Assembly (NCBI GenBank): GCA_903839035.1
Contig: CAIMAQ010000094.1
Location: forward strand, 1 to 33,624
Length of the DNA: 33,624 bases
Direction: 5' to 3'
From: an uncultured Opitutia bacterium
Lineage (GTDB): Bacteria > Verrucomicrobiota > Verrucomicrobiia > Opitutales > Opitutaceae
Shown: positions 17,565 to 25,115 of the stretch, in pieces
Layout: every line of letters starts with the position of its first letter
Numbering within the stretch: the stretch's first letter is position 1
The notes under the pieces: model-generated
The model's database searches: none
Seen by the model: the letters and a program-made list of their open reading frames with translations, nothing else
What the model was told of the DNA's origin: nothing
Translations under genes and position numbers: made by a program

Positions 17565-18051
17565 GATCCAGCGCCATCAGCAGGACGTCGTCATAGAATC
17601 CGTCGAGGAACCGGCCGCGTTTTTTGCGTCCTTCCTCCACGAACCCAAGTTTTTGGTAGAGCGAGATCGCCGGGACGTTTGAGGCATAGACGGTCAGCTC
17701 GATTTTTTCCAAGCCGCGCTCCCGCGACTTGGCGATGGTCGCTTCCAGCAGGCGCCGGCCGATTCCTTGCCGGCGGTAGTCCCGGTGCACCCCAGTCCCC
17801 AGTCGTCCGATGTGGGCGGTACCCGCCGCGGCGTCACCCGGGAGAGCATCGCACCAGCCCACGATCCTAGCTTCATCAACCGCCACGAACTGCGCATGAC
17901 CAGCCTTGATCACCGCGCCAACAAAGGCCTTCGCTGATTCCAGGGGTGGCGCCTCCACCAGTGCCAGGTAGCGGCGCTCGCGGGCGACGCTATCCAGCAC
18001 TTCTCGGAAAGCCGGGATATCCTCCTCTCTAATGGCGCGGACGATGATCAT
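17548..18051 (-). CDS. GNAT-family N-acetyltransferase
   Basis: 167 residues with a GNAT fold: IIVRAIREEDIPAFREVLDSV at the N-terminus, strand 4 IGRLGTGVHRDYRRQGIGRRLLEA with the acetyl-CoA loop (R-R-Q-G-I-G), and a C-terminal ELTVYASNVPAISLYQKLGFVEEGR. The enzyme moves an acetyl group from acetyl-CoA to an amine; the acceptor is unknown. The sequence resembles the RimI/phosphinothricin-acetyltransferase-like group. I chose ATG 18051, preceded by GGTAG, over an in-frame start at 18114 that would run into the divergent DUF1653 gene. The end overlaps the GH32 gene by 17 bases. The 47 bases between this start and 18099 must hold promoters for both divergent genes. Confidence 0.88.
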   Translation of the reverse strand: MIIVRAIREEDIPAFREVLDSVARERRYLALVEAPPLESAKAFVGAVIKAGHAQFVAVDEARIVGWCDALPGDAAAGTAHIGRLGTGVHRDYRRQGIGRRLLEATIAKSRERGLEKIELTVYASNVPAISLYQKLGFVEEGRKKRGRFLDGFYDDVLLMALDLRNKG

Positions 18052-18098
18052 TTTTCTACCAGACTTATTACGGCAGCCAGCCACACTTCCGCAACTCC

Positions 18099-18335
18099 AT
18101 GGATACTCTCCCACCCCTCCCCGCCGAACCGCGCCCCGGCCGCTACCGCCATTACAAGGGCGGCGAATACCGCGTCGTCGGACTCGCCCGCCACTCCGAG
18201 ACCCTCGAGCCCCTTGTCGTCTACCAGGCGCTTTACGGCGAACACGGCCTCTGGGTCCGCCCTGCCGGCATGTGGACCGAGACCATCACCCTCAACCACC
18301 AGTCCGTCCCCCGCTTCGCCCGAATCGGTGAGTAG
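18099..18335 (+). CDS. DUF1653 small protein
   Basis: 78 residues matching the DUF1653 pattern: PGRYRHYKGGEYRVVGLARHSETLE, then VVYQALYGEHGLWVRPAGMWTETI. Members are small SH3-like proteins of unknown role, often encoded alone. No signal peptide is present. It is divergent from the acetyltransferase gene. Its stop codon TAG (18333-18335) is part of the GTAGGGCGGGTC repeat that begins the composite element at 18333-18479, so the very last residues may come from the repeat insertion. That repeat also forms the likely terminator. Confidence 0.85.
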   Translation: MDTLPPLPAEPRPGRYRHYKGGEYRVVGLARHSETLEPLVVYQALYGEHGLWVRPAGMWTETITLNHQSVPRFARIGE

Positions 18336-18479
18336 GGCGGGTCTTCGACCCGCCTTTTCCCACGGGTCATTGCGAGCAGCGCAGCAACGCAGCCATCCAT
18401 CTGAAATCCGGATAGATTGCTTCGCCGGCCCATTGGGGCCGCCTCGCAATGACAAGGCGGGTCGCAGACCCGCCCTACC
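18333..18479. repeat. Composite palindromic element: family A copy 2 inside GC-rich inverted repeats
   Basis: The core at 18366-18453 is a family A repeat (GTCATTGCGAGCAGCG...CCTCGCAATGAC). On each side is a GC-rich hairpin: GTAGGGCGGGTC with GACCCGCCTT on the left (18333-18356) and AAGGCGGGTC with GACCCGCCCTAC on the right (18455-18479). Each side is palindromic by itself, and the two are inverted copies of each other. The rest of the gap up to 18589 contains TTATTAAGTGAAAA-like AT-rich sequence around 18505 and nothing else that I can name. Confidence 0.8.
18336..18358 (+). terminator. Probable terminator of the DUF1653 gene
   Basis: GGCGGGTC (18336-18343) pairs with GACCCGCC (18347-18354) around TTC, followed by TTTT. 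The hairpin belongs to the repeat element itself, so the repeat seems to act as the terminator. Confidence 0.7.
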
Positions 18480-18589
18480 CCGATCCCCGCCCCAATGTCA
18501 TTTTCACTTAATAAGTGAAAACGACCGGTGGCAGGTCGCTTCGCAAAACGCTCGCCTTCAATTGTCCGTAAACCTCTCGTAGGCCCCGC

Positions 18590-19750
18590 ATGCGTGTCCT
18601 GCTCGCCTTCGACAAATTCAAGGACTCCCTCGCCGCCCGCCCGGCCTGCGAGGCCGCGGCCAACGCCCTGCGCACCCGCCACCCCGACTGGTCGCTCGAC
18701 CTCTGCCCGCTCGCCGACGGCGGCGAGGGCTTCGCGGAAATCCTCACCACCTCCGCCGGCGGCTCCCTCTCATCCGTCTCCGTCACCGGTCCGCGCGGCG
18801 CGGCCGTCGACGCGACTTTCGGTCTCGTCCCCTGGGCAAAAATCCCCGTCACCGCCCGCGCGCTGCTCCAACTGCCCGACTCCCTGCCCGACTCCGCCGA
18901 GATTGCCGTCATCGAAATGTCCGCCGCCAGCGGCCTGGCACTGCTGCCCGCGGATCAGCGCGACCCGTGGAAGACCACCACCCTCGGCACCGGCCAGCTC
19001 ATCGCCGCCGCCGCGCAGGCCGGCGCCGCCGCCATCGTCCTCGGCGTGGGCGGCAGCGCCACGCATGACCTCGGGCTCGGCGCGCTGTCCGCGCTCGGAC
19101 TCGAGGCCCGGTCGCACGCCGGCGAAATCATCCGTCCGCCGGTTCCCGCGCGTTGGGATCTGATCGAGCGACTTTCCGGGAAAATTTCCGGGGAGCTCCC
19201 GCCCATCCGGATCGCCTGCGACGTTTCCAATCCCCTCCTCGGCCGCAACGGCGCCGCCGCTGTCTATGGGCCGCAAAAAGGACTGCGGGCCGCCGATCTC
19301 ACCCGTCTCGACCACGCGAGCGCGCGCCTCGGTCTCCTCCTCTGCGCGCAGAGCGGCGCCTCCGACGCCCTCATGGACCAGCCCGGCGCCGGCGCCGCCG
19401 GCGGCATCGCGTTTGGCTTGATGGCTGGCGCCGGCGCCCAACTCCTGCCCGGCTTCGAACTCGTCTCCGCCTGGCTCGACCTCGACGCGCGCATCGCTGC
19501 GGCCGATCTCGTGATCACCGGTGAGGGCCGCTTCGACGCCAGTTCGCTCAGCGGCAAGGGTCCCGGCGCCGTCGCCGCCCGCGCCCTGGCCCGCGGCAAG
19601 CCCGCCCATATCTTCGCCGGGCAGGTCACCGCCACCGACACGCGCCCCGGTCTCACGCTCCACGCCATCACGCCCGCCGGCCAGCCGCTGACCGAGGCCT
19701 TGTCGGCCGCCGGCGCCAACCTCACCGCCGCCGTGGCGCACGCGCTGTGA
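18590..19750 (+). CDS. Glycerate kinase
   Basis: 386 residues of the type 1 glycerate kinase family (GlxK/GarK-like). Signatures are VLLAFDKFKDSL at the N-terminus, PLADGGEGFAEIL, LGVGGSATHDLGLGALSALG and ITGEGRFDASSLSGKGP. The enzyme phosphorylates D-glycerate with ATP, giving 2-phosphoglycerate in most characterised members, and feeds sugar-acid or glycine-derived carbon into glycolysis. In the GGSAT loop the usual Asn is His (GGSATHD), a small deviation. It starts after a run of repeats and is followed by the DUF1343 gene 142 bases downstream on the same strand; the palindrome between them makes a single transcript uncertain. No tartronate semialdehyde reductase gene is adjacent. Confidence 0.92.
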   Translation: MRVLLAFDKFKDSLAARPACEAAANALRTRHPDWSLDLCPLADGGEGFAEILTTSAGGSLSSVSVTGPRGAAVDATFGLVPWAKIPVTARALLQLPDSLPDSAEIAVIEMSAASGLALLPADQRDPWKTTTLGTGQLIAAAAQAGAAAIVLGVGGSATHDLGLGALSALGLEARSHAGEIIRPPVPARWDLIERLSGKISGELPPIRIACDVSNPLLGRNGAAAVYGPQKGLRAADLTRLDHASARLGLLLCAQSGASDALMDQPGAGAAGGIAFGLMAGAGAQLLPGFELVSAWLDLDARIAAADLVITGEGRFDASSLSGKGPGAVAARALARGKPAHIFAGQVTATDTRPGLTLHAITPAGQPLTEALSAAGANLTAAVAHAL

Positions 19751-19794
19751 ACAAATTCCCGCAAACATTCTCGACGGAGCTCACGCCCGACGCT

Positions 19795-19882
19795 GTGTTA
19801 GGTGTTACGTGTTAAGTGTTACGTTTGCCTCCGACCACGGACCCAATTCCGCGCCTAACACGTAACACCAAACACCTAACAC
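19795..19882. repeat. TTAGGTGTTACGTG-type palindrome before the DUF1343 gene
   Basis: The left arm has GTGTTAGGTGTTACGTGTTA and the right arm CCTAACACGTAACACC plus AACACCTAACAC. The two arms are inverted copies built from the word GTGTTA. The element ends 10 bases before the ATG at 19893, so it would form a large hairpin in the 5' leader of that mRNA. Confidence 0.75.
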
Positions 19883-19892
19883 TTTCTGGCGC

Positions 19893-21299
19893 ATGCCCGG
19901 CCTCTCCAGCCCCCTTCCTTTGAAACATCTCGGCGTGCCCCTCATCCTGCTGCTGGGTTTGTTCGGCTGCAGTTCCAGCAAAGCACCGACCCGACCCGCA
20001 CCCCGGGCGACCGCCATCGCACCCGCCACGCGCGTGGCCTCCGCCTCCACCCCCGTCGCGCCGCGGGTCGCCCCGGTCATTATGCCGTCGGCGCCGGTGT
20101 ATCCCGTGATGCTCGGCATCGATGTGCTGGAGGCGCGCGGCTTCGACGTCCTGAAAGGCAAGCGCATCGGCCTGCTCACGCATCCTGCCGGCGTGAACCG
20201 CCGCGGCATCAGCACGATTGACGTCCTCCGCCACGCGCCGGGCGTGCAACTCGTCGCGCTCTACGCCGTGGAGCACGGCCTCTATGACGAGCTGCCGGCC
20301 GAAATGCCGTTTCCCGACCAGGTGGACAAGCGCACCGGGCTGATGGTGTTTTCGCTCTACAACCTGAAGTCGAAGCACTTCGTCCCCACATCTTCCCAGC
20401 TCCGCGGCATTGATGCGCTCGTGATCGACCTCCAGGACAACGGCACGCGCAGCTACACGTTCACCGGCGCAATGAAGTCCGCGATGGAAGCCTCCTTCGC
20501 CAACGGCAAGGAGGTCATCGTCCTCGACCGCCCCAATCCGCTCGGTGGCTTCAAGGTGGACGGCCCGCCCATGGACCCGCAGTGGATGAGCGACGTCGGC
20601 CGCTTCCGCGTGCCCTACGTCCACGGCCTCACGATCGGCGAACTCGCCCTCATGGTGAAGGACGCCGCCCCGCCCGGCGGACTCTCCCTCTCCGACTCCG
20701 CCCGGCGGAAAGGCCGGCTCACCGTCATCCCCATGCGCGGCTGGCGGCGCGCGATGCGCTGGCCCGAGACCGGGCTCAACTTCGTCCCCACCTCGACCGC
20801 CATCCAGGATTTCGCCGCGTGCATGGGTTATCCGATGACCGGCCTCGGCTGTATCCTCGGCGGGTTCACGCACGGTGTCGGCAAATCCTATCCCTTCCGC
20901 GGCATCGCCCACCGCTCGGTGAAGATCGAGGTCGTCGAAAAGGAGCTGCGCGCCCTCAACCTGGCCGGCCTGCAATACCGCCGCGTCAGCGCCCCCGACC
21001 GCTTCGGCAAGCCCGCGACCGGCCTGTACATCGAGGTCGCCGACTACGACGAATGGCAGCCGACCGAGCTGAGTTTCTACCTGATGCAGCTCGCGTGTAA
21101 GCTGGATCCGAAGAATCCCTTCGCCACCGCCAAGGCCGCCGACCGCCGCACGTTTCTCGTGCACATGGGCTCGACCACCTTCTACAACGACCTCGTCACC
21201 AAGGGCGCGAAAGTGGACGTCGCCGGCTGGCTGCGCCAATGGCGCGAGCAGGCGAAAATCTACCAGGAAGAGAGCAAGCGTTTCTGGCTGTACCGTTAA
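19893..21299 (+). CDS. DUF1343 lipoprotein, exo-beta-N-acetylmuramidase-like (NamZ family)
   Basis: 468 residues. A lipoprotein signal ends in LFGCSS, with the Cys near residue 26, followed by a Pro/Ala-rich linker of about 40 residues. The DUF1343 domain has GLLTHPAGVNRRG, YAVEHGLYDELPA (usual form PEHGxRG), TGLMVFSLYN, VIDLQDNGTRSYTF and VLDRPNPLGG, and ends in the usual family-length C-terminal part. The characterised member NamZ removes N-acetylmuramic acid from the non-reducing end of peptidoglycan. The same role here is inferred, and the variation around EHG is worth noting. The lipid anchor places it in the periplasm. TTG at 19920 is an alternative start that would give a shorter, more typical signal peptide. 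Confidence 0.88.
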   Translation: MPGLSSPLPLKHLGVPLILLLGLFGCSSSKAPTRPAPRATAIAPATRVASASTPVAPRVAPVIMPSAPVYPVMLGIDVLEARGFDVLKGKRIGLLTHPAGVNRRGISTIDVLRHAPGVQLVALYAVEHGLYDELPAEMPFPDQVDKRTGLMVFSLYNLKSKHFVPTSSQLRGIDALVIDLQDNGTRSYTFTGAMKSAMEASFANGKEVIVLDRPNPLGGFKVDGPPMDPQWMSDVGRFRVPYVHGLTIGELALMVKDAAPPGGLSLSDSARRKGRLTVIPMRGWRRAMRWPETGLNFVPTSTAIQDFAACMGYPMTGLGCILGGFTHGVGKSYPFRGIAHRSVKIEVVEKELRALNLAGLQYRRVSAPDRFGKPATGLYIEVADYDEWQPTELSFYLMQLACKLDPKNPFATAKAADRRTFLVHMGSTTFYNDLVTKGAKVDVAGWLRQWREQAKIYQEESKRFWLYR

Positions 21300-21386
21300 T
21301 TTTCACAGGAGGAAACGGAGAGAACTGAGGATTCTTTCTTTATTTCCGAATCCAGACCTCCGTTCTCTCCGTTTCCTTCTGTAAAA
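21300..21386. repeat. Family C palindrome (AGGAGGAAACGGAGAGAAC), copy 1
   Basis: The left arm CAGGAGGAAACGGAGAGAAC starts directly after the stop of the DUF1343 gene. The right arm GTTCTCTCCGTTTCCTTCTG ends 14 bases before the ATG at 21400. The arms pair almost perfectly over about 28 bases. The same sequence recurs at 23754-23827. Confidence 0.85.
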
Positions 21387-21399
21387 CAATCTGGCCCCC

Positions 21400-22404
21400 A
21401 TGCCCCGAATCACCTCCTTGCTCGTCGTCGCTACGCCGGATGAACAGATAAAGTTTCTGTCCGGATCGGCCCTCTCCGACCTGCGCGCCCTCGCTTCGGA
21501 GTTCCGGCTGGTCGATCCCTCCAGACACCCGCCCGAGCCCTTCGCGCGCGAGCTGACCGCCTTCAACCCCGAGGTGATCGTCTGTGGCTGGGCCACGCTG
21601 CCCATGCCGGCCACGCTCCCGCCGCGCCTGCGCTACGTTTGCTACCTCACGGGCTCCGTGAAGAAACTGGTGACGCGCGTCCAGCTCGAACGCGGCCTGC
21701 TGCTCACCAACTGGGGCTCCGCCATCAGCCGGACCGTCGCCGAGTGCGCGCTCTTCCACACCCTCGCCTGCCTGCGCCTGGCAACGAAATGGACGCTCAT
21801 GATCCACCGCGACGGCGGCTGGCGTGACGGCTGGGAAGCCAACGCATCACTCTTCCACCGCCGCGTCGGCATCCACGGCTTCGGCCCCGTCGCCCGGGCC
21901 TTCCTGAAACTGATCGCGCCCTTCGGCTGTATGGTCTCCGTCTTTGCGCCCGACGTGGATGCAACCGTCGCCGCCTCCCACGGCGTGACCCGCGCCGCGT
22001 CCCTCGACGCGCTCTTTGCCGACAACGACGTCATCATCGAACTCGCCCCGCTCATCCCCGCCACCATCGGCATCGTGACCGAGCGCCACCTCCGTCTGAT
22101 CCGCCCCGGCGGCGTCTTCGTGAACGTCGGCCGCGCTGCGATCGTGGATGAAGCCGCGCTCCTCCGCGTCGCCCGCGAGGGCAAAATCTCCGTCGGCCTC
22201 GACGTCTTCGTCGACGAACCGCTCCCCAAGGACAGCGGCTTCCGCGGCCTCCCCAACGTCAGCCTGACCCCCCACATCGCCGGCCCCACGCTCGACCGCT
22301 ACGGCGACGCCACCGCCTTCGCCCTCCGCAACCTCCGCGCCTACGCCGCCGACCAGCCGCTCGAGGCCGTCATTACTCCCGCGATCTACGACAGCTCGAC
22401 CTAA
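21400..22404 (+). CDS. D-2-hydroxyacid dehydrogenase (NAD-dependent)
   Basis: 334 residues of the D-isomer-specific 2-hydroxyacid dehydrogenase family. The nucleotide-binding loop is VGIHGFGPVARAF. The catalytic residues are Arg in VNVGRAAIVDE, Glu in VFVDEPLP and His in TPHIAGPT. Family members interconvert 2-keto acids and D-2-hydroxy acids such as lactate, glycerate or phosphoglycerate. The substrate is unknown, but glycerate or D-lactate would fit the neighbouring glycerate kinase and muramidase-like genes. The start ATG follows CTGGCCCCC, a pyrimidine-rich leader, just after the family C palindrome. The stop TAA overlaps the palindrome TAAGCATATGCTTA at 22402-22415. Confidence 0.87.
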   Translation: MPRITSLLVVATPDEQIKFLSGSALSDLRALASEFRLVDPSRHPPEPFARELTAFNPEVIVCGWATLPMPATLPPRLRYVCYLTGSVKKLVTRVQLERGLLLTNWGSAISRTVAECALFHTLACLRLATKWTLMIHRDGGWRDGWEANASLFHRRVGIHGFGPVARAFLKLIAPFGCMVSVFAPDVDATVAASHGVTRAASLDALFADNDVIIELAPLIPATIGIVTERHLRLIRPGGVFVNVGRAAIVDEAALLRVAREGKISVGLDVFVDEPLPKDSGFRGLPNVSLTPHIAGPTLDRYGDATAFALRNLRAYAADQPLEAVITPAIYDSST

Positions 22405-22437
22405 GCATATGCTTAAGACGGGGTCAGAGTTTGGGAC
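22402..22437. repeat. Palindrome plus GGGGTCAGAGTTTGGGACTT motif
   Basis: TAAGCATATGCTTA (22402-22415) is a perfect 14-base palindrome that contains the stop codon of the dehydrogenase gene. It is followed by GACGGGGTCAGAGTTTGGGA. I associate GGGGTCAGAGT with the ends of elements carrying REP-associated or IS200-like transposases; no transposase is present here, so this may be a remnant. Confidence 0.4.
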
Positions 22438-22481
22438 TTGGGTTGGCTGGCTCGCCTCCAAACCGGGACTTCCAATCCGTT

Positions 22482-22580
22482 GGCACAGAGACCACAGAGG
22501 AGGCACAGAGGGTACTGAGAGGACAAAAGACCGGACGGTTCCCCGCCCTCCGTGCGCTCCGTGTCGCCCCTCCGAATCCG
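22482..22580. repeat. Imperfect palindrome related to family C
   Basis: The left part contains CCACAGAGGAGGCACAGAGG and the right part CCTCCGTGCGCTCCGTGTCG, which can pair imperfectly. The word structure is like the family C repeats. The rest of the gap up to 22699 is CT-rich, with no gene or clear promoter seen. Confidence 0.5.
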
Positions 22581-22699
22581 AACAATCAGCCCTCCCCGCC
22601 GATTTTCCCTTGCTGCTCGCCACACGGAGGACGAAATCTTGCGGCGGTTGCCGCGCTCTAGCGCACACTTAGTCCCTCAATCCCCAACTCCCTCGTTCT

Positions 22700-23743
22700 A
22701 TGCCGAGACCCGTCACACTCTTCACCGGCCAGTGGGCCGACCTGCCCCTCGAGAAACTTGCCCCGCTCGTCAAAAAGATGGGCTACGACGGCGTCGAACT
22801 CGCCTGCTGGGGCGATCACTTCGATGTCGATGCCGCCGCGACGGACAAAAAGTACGTGGCCGCCAAGTGGGCCCTGCTGAAAGACCACGGCCTCACCTGC
22901 TACGCCATCTCCAGCCACCTCGTCGGCCAGGCCATCTGCGACCGCATCGACGAGCGTCACCAGGCCATTCTCCCGCCCGACGTCTGGGGCGACGGCGAGC
23001 CCGAGGGCGTCCGCCAGCGCGCCGCCCAGAAGATGATCCAGGCCGCCAAGGCCGCCCGCGCGTTTTTCAACGCCAAGCCCGGCCGCAAGGGCCAGGATGA
23101 CTTCCCCGCCGTCGTCAACGGCTTCACCGGCTCCAGCATCTGGCACTCGATCTACGCGTTCCCGCCGACGTCCCAGGCGTACTGGGACGCCGGATTCGCC
23201 GATTTCGGCAAGCGCTTCCGCCCGATCCTCAAGGCCTTCGACGAGGTGAACGTGAACTTCGCCCTCGAGGTGCACCCGACCGAGATCGCCTTCGACATCG
23301 CCTCCGCCCAGCGCGCCGTCGCCGCGGTGAAGGGCCACAAGCGCTTCGGCTTCAACTACGACCCGTCCCACCTCGGCTACCAGGGCGTGGACTACGTGAA
23401 ATTCGTCCGCACCTTCGGCGACCGCCTCTACCACGTGCACATGAAGGACGTCTGGTGGGGCCACGGTGACGGCACCGTCGGCACGTTCGGCGGCCACGTG
23501 AACTTCGGCGATGCCCGCCGCGCCTGGGATTTCCGCTCGCTCGGCCACGGCGATATCAAGTTCGAGGACATCATCGTCGCGCTGAACGACGTCGGCTACC
23601 GCGGCCCCCTCTCCGTCGAGTGGGAGGACATCCGCATGGATCGCGTCCACGGCGCCACCGAGGCCGCCACCTTCGTCCGCAAGGTCGACTTCCCCTCCAG
23701 CGCCCTCGCGTTCGACGCGGCGTTCGACAAGAAAAACCAGTAA
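22700..23743 (+). CDS. Sugar phosphate isomerase/epimerase (xylose-isomerase-like TIM barrel)
   Basis: 347 residues with the AP-endonuclease-2/xylose-isomerase-like TIM barrel. Likely metal ligands are Glu in FALEVHPTE, Asp and His in [11 protein letters not shown], His in YHVHMKDVW and Glu in [11 protein letters not shown]. Such proteins isomerise or epimerise sugars and inositols, or act on 3-keto sugars. The next gene, a Gfo/Idh oxidoreductase, is its usual partner in verrucomicrobial and planctomycetal genomes, where the two are thought to work through a keto-sugar intermediate. There is no signal peptide, so it is cytoplasmic. The start codon is preceded by CAACTCCCTCGTTCT, with no Shine-Dalgarno site. 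Confidence 0.88.
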   Translation: MPRPVTLFTGQWADLPLEKLAPLVKKMGYDGVELACWGDHFDVDAAATDKKYVAAKWALLKDHGLTCYAISSHLVGQAICDRIDERHQAILPPDVWGDGEPEGVRQRAAQKMIQAAKAARAFFNAKPGRKGQDDFPAVVNGFTGSSIWHSIYAFPPTSQAYWDAGFADFGKRFRPILKAFDEVNVNFALEVHPTEIAFDIASAQRAVAAVKGHKRFGFNYDPSHLGYQGVDYVKFVRTFGDRLYHVHMKDVWWGHGDGTVGTFGGHVNFGDARRAWDFRSLGHGDIKFEDIIVALNDVGYRGPLSVEWEDIRMDRVHGATEAATFVRKVDFPSSALAFDAAFDKKNQ

Positions 23744-23753
23744 CCCGGATTAT

Positions 23754-23827
23754 TTCTCGCAGGAGGAAAAGGAGAGAACTGAGATCTCATCCGCCTTGCT
23801 CCGTTCCCTCCGTTTCCTCCTGTAAAA
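23754..23827. repeat. Family C palindrome, copy 2
   Basis: The left arm CAGGAGGAAAAGGAGAGAAC and the right arm GTTCCCTCCGTTTCCTCCTG pair with few mismatches. This copy ends 13 bases before the ATG at 23841, the same spacing as the copy before 21400. Confidence 0.85.
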
Positions 23828-23840
23828 GCAGCACTCTTCT

Positions 23841-24998
23841 ATGAATCGTAAACTTCGTTTTGGCATGATCGGCGGCGGACGCGGTGCGTTCATCGGCGCC
23901 GTCCACCGCATTGCCGCCATCATGGATGGCAAAGCCGAGCTCGTCGCCGGCGCGTTTTCCTCCGACGCCGCCCGTTCCAAGGCCTCCGGCGCCGACCTGT
24001 TCCTCGACCCGAGGCGCGTCTACGGCAGCTACCAGGAAATGGCCAAGGCCGAGGCCAAGCTGCCCGCCAGCCAGCGGCTCGACTTCGTCGTCATCGTCAC
24101 GCCAAACCACCAGCACTTCCCGCCAGCGAAGCTGTTCCTCGAGTCCGGCTTCAACGTCGTCCTCGACAAGCCCGCGACCTTCAACCTCGCCGAGGCCGTC
24201 AAGCTGCGCGCGATCGTGAAGAAATCGAAAAAGGTCCTCGTCCTCACGCACAACTACACCGGCAACGTCATGGTGAAGCAGGCACGCGAGCTCGTGGCCA
24301 ACGGCAGCGTCGGCGAGATTCGCAAGATCGTCGTCGAGTACCCGCAGGGGTGGCTCAGCACGTTTTTGGAAAAGACCGGCCAGAAGCAGGCCGGCTGGCG
24401 GACCGACCCGAAGCGCAGCGGCGCCGCCGGCTGCATGGGCGACATCGGCACACACGCCGAGAACCTCGCGCGCTACATCACGGGCCTGCACATCGAGTCG
24501 CTCTGCGCCGACCTCACCACGTTCGTGAAGGGCCGGAAGCTCGACGACGACGGCAACGTGCTCGTGCGCTACAAGGGCGGCGCCAAGGGCGTGCTGCACT
24601 CCTCGCAGATCAGCATCGGCGACGAGAACATGCTCAACATCCGCGTCTACGGCACGAAGGCCGGACTCGAGTGGCGGCAGGAGTTTCCCAATGAACTCGT
24701 CGTGAAGTACGCCGACCAGCCCCGCCAAACCTGGCGCCGCGGCAACGGCTACCTCACACCGCGCGTCGGCCGGTTCACCCGCATCCCCGCCGGCCACCCC
24801 GAGGGCTACCTCGAGGCGTTCGCCAACATCTACCTCGAGGCCTACCGCGCGATCAGCGCCGAGGTCGAGGGCAAGCGCCAGCCGAAGGATTTGGATTTTC
24901 CCACGATCGAGGACGGCGTCGAAGGCATGGTCTTCATCGAGACCGTCGTGAAGAGTTCCAAGCTCGGCGCGAAGTGGCTCAAATTCCCGAAAGCGTAG
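23841..24998 (+). CDS. Gfo/Idh/MocA-family oxidoreductase
   Basis: 385 residues. The N-terminal Rossmann domain has [17 protein letters not shown] (dinucleotide binding), [13 protein letters not shown] and [14 protein letters not shown], the counterpart of the EKP motif, with Asp in place of Glu and Lys as catalytic residue. The C-terminal domain has [16 protein letters not shown] with the likely catalytic His. The enzyme should oxidise or reduce a sugar or inositol with bound NAD(P). The substrate is unknown. Together with the isomerase 97 bases upstream it forms a keto-sugar pair. There is no Tat signal, so it is cytoplasmic. The start is preceded by CACTCTTCT. Confidence 0.9.
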   Translation: MNRKLRFGMIGGGRGAFIGAVHRIAAIMDGKAELVAGAFSSDAARSKASGADLFLDPRRVYGSYQEMAKAEAKLPASQRLDFVVIVTPNHQHFPPAKLFLESGFNVVLDKPATFNLAEAVKLRAIVKKSKKVLVLTHNYTGNVMVKQARELVANGSVGEIRKIVVEYPQGWLSTFLEKTGQKQAGWRTDPKRSGAAGCMGDIGTHAENLARYITGLHIESLCADLTTFVKGRKLDDDGNVLVRYKGGAKGVLHSSQISIGDENMLNIRVYGTKAGLEWRQEFPNELVVKYADQPRQTWRRGNGYLTPRVGRFTRIPAGHPEGYLEAFANIYLEAYRAISAEVEGKRQPKDLDFPTIEDGVEGMVFIETVVKSSKLGAKWLKFPKA

Positions 24999-25042
24999 TT
25001 TTCGGAAATTTCGGAGTCTTTACGCCGTAGAGGTGGGGCGTA

Positions 25043-25100
25043 GCCTTCATCCTTGATTGTCATTGCGAGGAGGCCGTAGTCCGACGCGGCAATCCATGTG
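25043..25100. repeat. Family A repeat, left arm only (copy 3)
   Basis: CCTTCATCCTTGATTGTCATT leads into GCGAGGAGGCCGTAGTCCGA and GGCAATCCATGTG; the right arm is absent. The GIY-YIG gene starts 16 bases further on. The same left-arm sequence recurs after that gene at about 25413-25470 as a direct repeat. Confidence 0.8.
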
Positions 25101-25115
25101 TCTCCGCCTTTTCGC

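Noticed and set aside
18366-18453. Small RNA gene
   Set aside because: The strong hairpin is explained by the dispersed repeat family, and no promoter or separate terminator is seen.
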